Source: Panonychus citri (lineage: Eukaryota > Arthropoda > Arachnida > Trombidiformes > Tetranychidae). From it: 64,000 bases of DNA. The notes under the pieces are model-generated. The model did no database searches. It was not told the origin of the DNA and worked only from the letters and a program-made list of their open reading frames with translations. Shown piece after piece: positions 49,001-58,599 of this stretch. The translations under genes were made by a program, and so were the position numbers. Positions within the stretch are counted from its first letter, which is position 1, and every line of letters begins with the position of its first letter. The DNA is taken from contig NW_026515433.1 of the NCBI RefSeq assembly GCF_014898815.1, positions 1,448,501 to 1,512,500 on the forward strand. The letters run 5' to 3'.

Positions 49001-50910
49001 CATTTAAATTAGATGATTATTATATTAGTGATGAGGATAAATGGGTCAGAGATGATTAAATAGCCTCAGGCTAAATCTTTGGATCAACTTTTCAATTCTA
49101 ATGATTTGATTCTGGATAAATGTTAATCCACATAGATGATAATCTAGTTTACCTGGTTAATTATATGTTACAACGGAAAACTAGTAAGTAAATTTAACGT
49201 TGATTAGCTTAATTGTTACAATTGTTTCATCGTAAATCAATTGATGGTTATTTTTGATTCTCAAACAATTAGGCCAAGGTTTGTAATTTAAGTTAATCAA
49301 ATCGATTGGATTTCAATTGAATCAGCATCTTTTTCAGTTGTTCAATTGCAAGGTTACAATTAATTAGATTAAAATATAATTACAATCAATTGGCAGAATC
49401 TAATTGCGATTAACTATTGACAATTTATATAAATGTAAACTACTATCAACATTTAATTGTTTATACAATTAACTCGAGTATCGAATCAGTTGTCTTTATT
49501 TTCCTCTTTCAACTTAATTGTTAACAATTAACTTTATCAACGTAATACACTTAAGATCAATCTAATTGTTGAAGATTAATTTTAATCTATTGTTAAGATG
49601 TTTAATCCAGTAAAAAAAAAACTCCTAATTAATTACCTAACAAGTTAAATGTTGAGATAAGTCAGAACACAAGGAATTAAGTTAATTGTGTTAATACAAA
49701 TTGCGAAAAAAAAGTTTCAATTGCAATAACAATTAAGAGGTAAATTGATTATCCATGTTAACTGTTAACTAAATTATATTGTCATTAAGTTGCATTGGTA
49801 ATTGTGATTAACCAGAAACCGTGATTAAAATAACAATCAAGAGAAAGTTTCTTAAATTGTTGATGATTAATTTTAAAAACATGATCATTATAATCACCGG
49901 ATTGAACCTTATCAAATTAACTAACAATTTAAGAAGATGTTTAATCAATGGTCAATTTATTTACTAACCAGTGAGTTAATTTAATCTCTGGCCCATTGAT
50001 TAAAATTACGAGAAAAAAAACTTGAAAATATGAATTAACTTTTCTTAATCTCAATAGAGAGGAAAAAATCAAGTTAATCGTAATCATCATCATCACAATT
50101 TACTAAATCCTAATCTCAACCTCTAAATGAGATTAAATTAAAATGGTTGGAAAAAACTGTTTACTAATCAAAGATTAAAAAGGAGACTAAGTCCCAGAGA
50201 AATTAAATTAATGATGGATCAACATGATCAATCAGACAAAAAAGTTCATTATTACCTTTTCCATGTTGATTATCATTCTACATGTGAGAGAGAGAGAGAG
50301 GAGAGATGCTACTCTCACATCATCTTCTTCATCCTCATCATCTGTTGGCCTCACCTATTGGGCCTCAGCAATTGAAAAACAGAAACAAACTCAAAATGAT
50401 TGAGTTATTTCATATTAAACCGATGGGATAAAATTACATTGATAATATTAAATAACGAAAAGGAAGATAAATGAAAGATGAGGATGATAACCAGTTTTTT
50501 CCCCGAGAATCGAATATTTTTTTTTCTCTAATATTTTCTCTCTTCTTGTTTCTCCATCTTCATCTTTTCTCCTTCTACATTTTCAGGTTCATTTCTTTTT
50601 CTTTGTCCAATTTTCTTGCTCAATTGTCTCTCTCTCTCTCTTTCTCTGGAAATCCCCTGGAAATCATGGGAAAAGATCAACCAATTCACTTTCTTAACTG
50701 GTTGATTAGCTCCAACGCTATGGACACATTATTAACTTAGATTAGTTAAATCGTAATTGATTTAATCATCGTTAATATTATTGTTTCTTATCGGTGAATT
50801 GGTGAAAAATATCAACCATAAGAAAACAATTGTTAATTAGAAATACAGTTTCGGATAAATAGTAACAATTTGATTGAACAAAAATATAGAGATAATCTCA
50901 TGGTGATGAT

Positions 50911-52692
50911 TTAAGATGATTGTTGTGATGTTGATGCTTTCGATGGAGTTGATTTAGTTGATCCTCGATTAGCATTTAGACCTTTCCAAGTGACTTTTTT
51001 TTTCCTTTTCGCTGTTTTCGCTTGATCAAGATTCACTTTCTGTCGCAGTATTTTCAACGCTTTTCGATATGGCTTTTTAAGTGCGGTCAACTTTTTTGAT
51101 TCAATGTTCATCTTGATCACTTTCTCTTTGATTAAATCTTTGGGATGAATTTTCCTCATCATGACGTGAAATTTTCCAACCTGATCGGTCGCTAGAATGG
51201 TTATCGCTGTACCAGGTCGACCAGCACGAGCGGTTCGACCAACTCTGTGAACGTAATAAATATCATTAAAGGGAACATCATAAGATATTACATAATCAAT
51301 TCCATCAATGTCAATCCCTCGGGTCATTATATCGGTGGCGATGATTATATCATAAGCTCCATTTTGAAATTTCGCTAAAACTTTGTTTCGATCAGAGTCC
51401 GACATTTTAGATGAGAATTGGTATACATTAAGATTGGGAATATTTTTCATCAGTCCGGCTAAAAGTTGAGCTCTTTTAATTGTACTGGTGAAACAAAGGA
51501 CTCGCCGATATTTTAAATCGTTCATCATGTGCCATAGAACCAGAGGTTTGTTCATTGCTTGAACGATTACAAATTTCTCCACTAATTGTTGAGGTAAAAT
51601 ATTCTTTGTCATCATTAGGACATCTTGTTCATTTAGTGTCACGCGAGATTGACCTTGACCATCGATGGTTGGTTTTACAGTTGATTCGGTTGCCATTAAT
51701 AAGATCGGTTTGAAAAGGTTCAACAGGAATAAATTGTCAACATCTTTTGCCAATGTCGCTGAAAAGATCAACTTAATGTAGGGCTGCCATAGGGAAGAGT
51801 AATTTGTTAAATTGCAACCAGAGACGAGGCTTAAACAACCACGATTAGAATTTGATGAAATTAATGTTGATCCATCACCGACGGGTTTACAACAGGGACA
51901 AGGTACACGATTCTGTTTACCATAAACGGCTTTGTCAATCTCTTCAAGCCAATTATATTCAATGTCAAAATCTAATATCCGGTCAACCTCATCTAGAACT
52001 AAAATTTGAAGAGATGAGAGATTGAAACCTGGACAACTGTGGATTAAATCAATTAGACGACTGGGTGTGGTAACTAGAATATCGATTAACCATTTATAGA
52101 CTCCTGGGGTCACTTCTTTAACAATACTGTTCATATCTTCGGTAAATGATCTTTGACCAACAGAAAGTGAAGCTTTAAGTCCGAGTGGTGAAGCAAAATC
52201 TTCAAGAACTTTGAACACTTGACAGGCTAAATCACGAACTGGTAAGATAATTATACTTCTCAATTTAATCTCAACACGATTAGCAAGTGATTGAATAATT
52301 GGTATAATAAAGGCTAATGTTTTCCCTGATCCGGTTGGTGAGGAAACACAAACATCACGACCTCGGTGATAATTGTTACCCCTTAGTGAGTCAAGAATAA
52401 CCGGAATTGATGTTTTCTGTACTGGAAAGAAAAATTGTAACCTTGAACGACAAATTTCCAACACTTTACCATCCAAAAGGTCAGTTAAACAATCAATTTG
52501 ACAATTTGAATCATTACAATTAAAATCTTTGGCAAAAGGTATGAAACTCTGAAACCATTTAGGAACAGGAGCTTGTAACCGATGGCGAACTGATTTCTTT
52601 ACCTTACCAATAACAGGGAATAATTTCTCATCAGCTTTACCATTCTTTTCACCTTCATCAACACAATTCTCTGAATCCAATTTAATAGACAT
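50911..52692 (-). CDS. DEAD-box RNA helicase, DDX51/Dbp6-type
   Basis: 593 codons, single exon. The start is ATG 52692 (MSIKL); the open frame extends 11 codons further upstream only through a TTG. Helicase motifs in order: the PVQKTSIP segment, motif I PTGSGKT (about 117), PSRLID (Ib), motif II DEVD instead of DEAD (about 234), motif III SAT (about 312), CFTSTIKR (IV), TDIMTRGID (V), and HRVGRTARAG (VI, about 482). A Cys/Ser-rich insertion lies between motifs II and III, and the tail is Lys-rich. The FFPVQ and WHMMNDL features are those of the DDX51/Dbp73D group. These proteins act in the nucleolus in 60S ribosomal subunit maturation, releasing snoRNAs from pre-rRNA. Length is normal for the family. 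The gene has its own upstream region with an AGATGGCG site 131 bases before the ATG. Confidence 0.9.
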   Translation of the reverse strand: MSIKLDSENCVDEGEKNGKADEKLFPVIGKVKKSVRHRLQAPVPKWFQSFIPFAKDFNCNDSNCQIDCLTDLLDGKVLEICRSRLQFFFPVQKTSIPVILDSLRGNNYHRGRDVCVSSPTGSGKTLAFIIPIIQSLANRVEIKLRSIIILPVRDLACQVFKVLEDFASPLGLKASLSVGQRSFTEDMNSIVKEVTPGVYKWLIDILVTTPSRLIDLIHSCPGFNLSSLQILVLDEVDRILDFDIEYNWLEEIDKAVYGKQNRVPCPCCKPVGDGSTLISSNSNRGCLSLVSGCNLTNYSSLWQPYIKLIFSATLAKDVDNLFLLNLFKPILLMATESTVKPTIDGQGQSRVTLNEQDVLMMTKNILPQQLVEKFVIVQAMNKPLVLWHMMNDLKYRRVLCFTSTIKRAQLLAGLMKNIPNLNVYQFSSKMSDSDRNKVLAKFQNGAYDIIIATDIMTRGIDIDGIDYVISYDVPFNDIYYVHRVGRTARAGRPGTAITILATDQVGKFHVMMRKIHPKDLIKEKVIKMNIESKKLTALKKPYRKALKILRQKVNLDQAKTAKRKKKVTWKGLNANRGSTKSTPSKASTSQQSS

Positions 52693-53092
52693 AATTAACA
52701 GTAAATTGTAACAATTAACGAACAACAGTTAAAGAGAAACAAATTAAATTTTTAAATCTTTTCTTGTTTTCAAAAGACAATCACATGGTCCAAACAACCA
52801 TGTGTTCGTCCATAGAAAGTGTCGCCATCTGTTGGTTCTTTTAAGAGATAAAATAATTTCTCTTTTTGAATGCAAAATTTTAATCGAGAAAATGAATTTC
52901 AATTAGTTGATTGTTATCTAGATTTATCGTTGATTTTTGAAATGATTGATTTCGAAAATGATTTATGATAAATGATAACAATGGACTTTTTAAATGATTT
53001 CTTTCAGTGGATTTGTTTTACATTTTTTTCTAAACTTGAGAAAAGTTTGTTTCCTCTAAAATGGATTTTTAGGTTAATCAGTTGATTGTTAA
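52693..53092 (-). promoter_or_regulatory. Upstream region of the helicase gene
   Basis: 400 bases between the mTERF-like stop and the helicase ATG. It holds an 8-bp inverted repeat (CACATGGT 52782-52789, ACCATGTG 52797-52804) and CGCCATCT at 52823-52830 (AGATGGCG on the gene's strand). No TATA box is seen. Confidence 0.45.
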
Positions 53093-54122
53093 TTAATATC
53101 GTATCTTTTTATATTCTACTGAAGCAAGTTGACGAATATTTTCATCTTCATGATCATGAATTAAATTTTTTGCTTCTCGTCTTGTTAAATCACCGATTGA
53201 GCTCATGATTGAATCTTCAATCATTTCGGTTTGTCCGATAATCTTTTCAAAGAATTCATATTCGGATTTCCTAACACCGGGAGTGGTTTGATTAACGAAA
53301 TAACCAGAATCTGATAGAAGACAATTTTGAAGAACCTTATGATAAATGAGTCGATCACCATGGTCGCCATTTAATTTGGGTGGTTTAACTCCCGCAGACG
53401 AGATCCAAAGGAATCGAGATTTAATTTGATTATAAGGTAATTCCAATACTTGACAAGCGCGTACAAGAGGATGAGGCTCGGGAAATGGATCATCCTGATC
53501 AACAATTAGAAATTGAAAGAATGTTATTAAAGAGATTGAATAAAGTAATTAACGGAAATTAACAGTTACCTCTCTCTCCATGAGCCAGGGCATTATTCTG
53601 AACTGAATATAACTGTATTTCTTTGTGAATTGTTCCCAATCCTGAAGAAACCAACCATAGGGAGATTCACGAAAAATGAAAAATCTATCAAGATTATTGA
53701 TAAATCCGAATTGTGAAAATTTCTCCAATCGTTTCTTCATCAAATCAACATCAATAAACAGTAAATCAGGGGCAACATCCAATAGAGTTTTGTTAATTGT
53801 TACTGATTGATTGGCCAGTTGAAAATCTCTCTCGTAATGAGTTGCAGTGGAAATATTTTCCATCCAAAATGAATAAACTTCCGAGAGTTTATCTTGATTA
53901 AATTCAATTCCATTGGTAGCACAATGTTTCCTTAATCTGTTCAATTGTTTCGTATTAAATTGTAAAGGTAAAGTTCTAACAATTAAATCAAAATAACAAA
54001 AAAAAACAAAGTCAATTATAAATAAACGATTCAAATCAAATGTCAACAAAAAGGCAAAACAATCAACATTATGATTAAATTCAATTCGAATCCACTTACT
54101 TGGTTAGACTTTTAAGACTCAT
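53093..54122 (-). CDS. mTERF-domain protein (mitochondrial transcription termination factor-like), 3 exons
   Basis: Exons read from splice signals: 54100-54122 (ATGAGTC to GTAAGT), 53570-53975 (TTGTTAG to GTAACT) and 53093-53494 (GATCAG to the stop). Joined they give 276 aa in one frame, phase 2 then phase 0. The protein shows helical repeats with the mTERF pattern, for example DVAPDLLFID followed by MKKRLEKFSQFGF, and later IKSRFLWISSAGVKP. mTERF proteins bind mitochondrial DNA or rRNA and control transcription and ribosome assembly; at 276 aa this is shorter than most (about 340-400). No clear mitochondrial presequence is visible, though Lys residues at the N-terminus could contribute. The family call rests on pattern only. 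Twin TATCGATA sites lie upstream. Confidence 0.6.
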
Positions 54123-54683
54123 TTCGAGGCACAATTAATGAACAATTAGATTAACATTTAATAGAAAATACTTTTAATCAATTGGACTTAAATTCAATCA
54201 TAATTAACAACAATCAACAAAACGTTTTGTTTTGTTTTGTTTTGAGAGTCACATGTAAGTATCGATACTTTTTGTATCGATATTGGACTCGGATTAAATT
54301 GCGAGTTGTTAATTGTGATTAGTTTTAAATTGTTTTTTCGTTTCATTGTTTGTATGGTAATTAAATAGAAAATGTTAATATACATAATTAGATGATTGTA
54401 ACAAAAATAAATTAGTTTGGTGGGATTTCAAGTTGAATTGTGAGTTGGTTGTAAGTATTGTTGTAAATGCGATTAGATGATTAAGTTAATTAATAAAGAG
54501 TAAAATTAATGAGATTGAAAACAATTAAATTTGTGTATATTGATCAACTGGAAGATGATGATAAATTTTTTTGATGCTTAGAGAGTTAATTTGTCAATTT
54601 AAAATAATATTCCAAGAATGATTAATGTTTGAAAGTAAAATTGAGTTGATTTGGTTAATTGGTTTGATTGTTATGAGATGAAA
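54123..54683. other. Intergenic, upstream of the mTERF-like gene
   Basis: AT-rich. It contains a TTTTG run (about 54223-54244), two TATCGATA sites listed separately, and the 3' flank of the SETDB gene. No further gene recognised. Confidence 0.6.
54260..54282. promoter_or_regulatory. Twin TATCGATA (DRE-like) sites
   Basis: TATCGATA at 54260-54267 and 54275-54282, 138 and 153 bases upstream of the mTERF-like ATG. In Drosophila this sequence is the DREF site of many housekeeping, replication and mitochondrial-maintenance genes. Use in this organism is inferred. Confidence 0.5.
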
Positions 54684-56885
54684 TCAAAGTAATCGATATC
54701 GACACTCATTTGAATTGCAGAAACACCGGATCATTTTACCCTCCACCGAACCAATTTCGTAGTTATAGTCCCAAGTTAATTCGCTAAATGCTGGGATAAA
54801 TTTGTCGGCAAAAAAAGCGACCCAAGGGAATCGTAAATCGTGAGTGTCAACGAAAACACTTTGAGCGAAACAATTAGGCGAACATGAGTGATTAAGGAAA
54901 CGACCAACATTCCCATATCTCGCAGCATCAAGAGTGTAACCAAAATTTTCCTCGAACATGGTTCGTATCGATTTGTATTTAATCAAGGAATCAGATTGAT
55001 TACTAGATGAATCATATTTGTAACTTTTCCCATTGGAATTACTATTAACACAATTATTGCCTCCAGCCGGTTGATTAGTACCATTGGACTTTTTATTGTT
55101 CTGATTGTTTGAATGAGATTTATTTTTCCGTTTCGATTTAACTTGAACCGAGGAAAATGATTCATCCGATTCGTGATCATCCACCTCGTAAATATCATCG
55201 TCATCATCATCAGAATTTTCATCGCTTGAAATTTCCTCCAACGGTGCGTCCTCGTAGTTTTCCTTGGCCGTTTCACAAACATCGATAAAATCTAAATCAG
55301 CGAGATATTCATCACCGAAAACGGTTGCGTTTCGATTGGCTTCATGTTCGGTCATTACTTCACCGGCATAGGTACAGATGAAAGTTCCCGCTGGAATATC
55401 GTGAAGAGATCGGACACCCCAACCTCGAGAAACGGTCTTGAAAATTTGAAGACGAACTTTGATTCCATTTTGGACAACTTTGTTTCGGCAAGTTTCGTTA
55501 CAGGAACAGTAGGGATTACATTCGTAAACACCGGTGACCAGAAATTTTTTCAATCGCTGGTAAGAGTAACCAGCTGATAAATCTTTCCGCCTTCCGGGAA
55601 GTGATTGAGTCGCTTCAATGGTTAACCTTTGACATGCACACGCTGAACGATTACGGCAACCATCAGTACAATCACATCGAATTAGGAAAGATGGATCCAA
55701 GGGTATATCGACACTACGACCTTCATATCGATTTGGAATGTAACAGAAATCAGGTGGAAATTGAGCATTATCACAGGTATTTACAGCCGATATTTTTTTC
55801 ATCTCCCGACCATTGGTGATGTCATTTTCGAGCCAATTACACCTTAACGGTGTCGCCGAGCTCTCACTGAACAGTGAAACATAAGGTTCGAAGGTGAAAT
55901 AGTCAACCGATATTGGACATCGAGTCATTGCAAGATATTCATCTAGTTCACCGATGGTTCGTAATCGACGTCCACATGGACCAACATAGATAATTTCCTT
56001 TGCAGAGACTGATTGTTTATTCTGTTCGATTTTCATCTTAGCGATTACCGTTTGTCGCTGCCAACCAAGAATAATCGGAATTGCATAAGGTATTTCCTCA
56101 CTGAATATACTTGATTGATGGTCAATCACTGTAATAGGGATACAAAGTGGACCACAAATATGAGGGGTAAAAGTTTTCGTCTCAATTAAAATGTTGGGTC
56201 GCCGAGTGATTTGAAAAGTTTGTATCGAGTCCATACAAAATCTAGGAAACGATTGACCACCATTAGAATTAGAATTGACCGCAGAATTAATCAATTGAAG
56301 AGTAACCGGATGATTAACGGCGAGACTTTTACGAGCAATTTGTAACCTTCTTTTACCATAAAATGAGTGACCAGTTCCATTTACATGGTCCATGCAATTA
56401 GAAGATGAAGGTTTGTCGAGATTGGAAAACATTATTGCACCTAAACAATAAGAGGGTAGAAAATATAATAGAATAGAATAAAAAAAAGTTCTTTTCTTTT
56501 TCTATTACCATTATTGATATGAGACTCTCCATTTCGTTCAATTGAATCAGTTGATTTACTTTCTTTCCTTTCATCGCCATTTTCCTCTTGTAAGAATCTG
56601 AAGAAAAAAATAATTTAAGTTTAGTCAATATGAGAAAAGGAATAGAAATCAACTAATAATTTCTAACCTAACGATGATATATTGAATATCGTTCTTCATG
56701 GCATCAACGAAAGTGTTGAATTTAATTAGTGTCGAGTCAATGTTACGAAAATCAGTTTCCAATTTAGCCAAAGAATCATCAAAACCTATGGAACCATTAA
56801 TTTGATTTGATTGGCAAATCTTATTCATAGATTTCGATATACATTTATCAATGAACGAAGCGAAAATATTTCCAAAGTCCCCCAT
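54684..56885 (-). CDS. SETDB-family histone H3K9 methyltransferase, 3 coding exons
   Basis: Exons 56668-56885, 56509-56597 and 54684-56440 join in frame to 687 aa. N-terminal segment with a predicted helical region; methyl-CpG-binding-like domain (about 220-290, with VGPCGRRLRTIGELDEYL); pre-SET Cys cluster (about 350-415, CDCTDGCRNRSACACQ and CNPYCSCNETC); a SET domain split by an acidic, Ser/Asn-rich insertion of about 100 residues; NHSCSPN (about 619-625) and WDYNYE; post-SET CFCNSNEC. The bifurcated SET is diagnostic of SETDB1/eggless and SETDB2, which trimethylate H3K9 and silence transposons. There are no Tudor domains, and the length is like SETDB2 rather than the 1200-1300 aa of SETDB1. 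The sequence of the pre-SET/SET halves looks closer to SETDB1, so domain loss is possible. Confidence 0.88.
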
Positions 56886-56900
56886 GATTGGACTACCAAT

Positions 56901-57030
56901 CTAATTAGAGAGAAGATCAAATTGAAAGTAGACAATTAATAAGATGGTTGTAAATCAGATTAAATTAGAAGATACAAATTGTCAACATGAGAAAGAGAGG
57001 GAAACACATTAAGGTAAACAAGCGACTTAC
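56901..57030 (-). other. Probable 5'UTR intron of the SETDB gene
   Basis: On the minus strand GATTTG then GTAAGT (donor at 57030) and CTTCTCTCTAATTAG (acceptor ending at 56901), 16 bases before the ATG. Both signals are strong; the intron would be 130 bases. Confidence 0.5.
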
Positions 57031-57638
57031 CAAATCAACTGAATGGTCTACCTAATTGTAGTTCTAATTAACTGAAGAACATGATTATCACAGTGTAACA
57101 ATTAAAAGCCAATCGCACATTTATCACGATTAAATTAAAGATTCCAACAATAATTAAAAACAATTCCTTCGGTGGTTAATCTGTCAAAAGAAACAATGGA
57201 AAATAAGATCACCATTAGATCACTTTCAAGAGTCACAAATTGATTATTATCATTTAGAAATTGTTGTCAACTACTTACTTTCGAGTGATTAATCAAATTA
57301 AATGACAATTAAAATTAATAAAAGTAATCAAATGATTAGAATCAACCAAATCATAAGAGTAAACAAATAAAATTGTGACCAAAACATCAACAGGAATGAA
57401 AATAATTCACTTGTGAGGTAACATAGTTTTTAAAAAGATGGCGTTAGATTTAATTACTTGAGACAATTGATTACAATTAAATATTGCTCCAATTAACGTG
57501 GGACCATGTTAATTGTTAAAAGAAACAATTAAATCGATACAATAAAAGTACCAATGTAATTGGTTCGAGAAAAAATTTCTTCATTTTTGTTAATAAAAGT
57601 GGGAAAAAAATGTTCATTATTGGTTATCGAATATCGAA

Positions 57639-57702
57639 TATCGGTATCTTCTTTTACATGTGTAGAAGGCACAGTTTCGATCCCGATAAAAAGATACCGA
57701 TA
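57639..57702. repeat. 12-bp inverted repeat with 40-base spacer
   Basis: TATCGGTATCTT and AAGATACCGATA are perfect complements. The left arm is preceded by two TATCGAA-type copies. Confidence 0.7.
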
Positions 57703-58279
57703 CATTCGTTGGAAATTAATTTTTCTCCTTTTTAATTAATTTTAAATTATTTTGACAATTATCATTGAGCTTTTTTTGTTTGTTTATCATTTATGAATTA
57801 TGGTTTCAACTAATCACAATTTAAGTTTTCCAAATTGACTGAAAGGTTTAGTTTTGTTTTCTAGTTGCTCTTTTTCAAGTGAAAACAAAAAAGTGGAAAA
57901 TACAAAAACGAGAGGCTAAAGTTGATTAATTGTTTCGAGTTAATTACAATCAAATGAGAGCAATTGAAATTGCAAAAAACTTGATTTAGCATTTTGAGAA
58001 AAAAAGAGAGAGAGAACAAGTAAATTAAAGGATATTGATTGTTAACTGTTTAAGCATATCTGTTGTTTCTGTCACCAAGACAATCAATTTCCATGGGATT
58101 ATTAAACTTTTAATTGTTGTGGTTGGTCAAAAATCAAGCTCTTCTATTAAGGCAAGATTGTTGATGATTCTAATTGTAATGGTAATCAACTTATTGGAAG
58201 ATAATTATACACAGAGATAAATATATTTTCATCGAAGACTATTAATGTGGCAAAATGAGAGGGAAGATGAAGATGATGG

Positions 58280-58302
58280 GAGAGAGAGAGAGAGAGAGAG
58301 AG
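58280..58302. repeat. (GA)n microsatellite
   Basis: About 11 uninterrupted GA units, 3' of the FCP1 gene. Confidence 0.85.
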
Positions 58303-58426
58303 ATGATAGTTTGTACTTAAAGTTGATTTGAAACTTTTACAATTTAGAGAGAAATTATTTAAACATATTTGCTTGTGTGTTGACTTCGTAAATGAGTTCA
58401 TTAATTGCGTTGAGTTAATGACGATG

Positions 58427-58476
58427 ATGATGGTGATAATGATGATGGTGACGACGACGACGACGATGATGATGAC
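58427..58476. repeat. GAT/GAC triplet repeat
   Basis: Runs of GATGAT, GGTGAT and GACGAC just beyond the FCP1 stop. Confidence 0.8.
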
Positions 58477-58599
58477 AACTAAATGAATATATTCATATGT
58501 GTTTATCTTATTAGATTTATCTTTATATTCATAAATTAATCAAATCCATGATAATTGTTACGATTGGTATTCCTTTTTTAGATTATTAATTGTAAACAT

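Larger units (their letters stand above)
40425..50910. other. 10.5-kb gene-poor region upstream of the receptor gene
   Basis: No protein-coding gene recognised. It contains a (GA)n tract at 41012-41032 and a (CT)n tract at 41650-41676, three plus-strand CAG|GTAAGT sequences (40897, 42793, 46555), two compact hairpins (43414-43442, 46046-46075) and AT-rich AATTGTT spacer, especially 48400-50250. The ORF at 50471-50740 ends in ordinary-looking codons but has no known domain. Confidence 0.55.
57031..58599. other. Intergenic between the SETDB and FCP1 genes
   Basis: AATTGTT-rich spacer. It contains AGATGGCG at 57436-57443, a 12-bp inverted repeat (57639-57650 with 57691-57702), a (GA)n tract at 58280-58302 and ATG/GAC triplet repeats at 58427-58476. 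No gene recognised. Confidence 0.6.

Noticed and set aside
50471..50740. 89-codon plus-strand ORF upstream of the helicase 3' end
   Set aside because: Mostly CT-repeat-derived; the last 25 codons look normal but no splice partners or domain are evident.
52692..52725. Upstream TTG start for the helicase
   Set aside because: TTG is not a usual eukaryotic start; ATG 52692 follows directly.
54194..54385. 63-codon minus-strand ORF
   Set aside because: Lies over the promoter region with the TATCGATA sites; no codon bias or motif.
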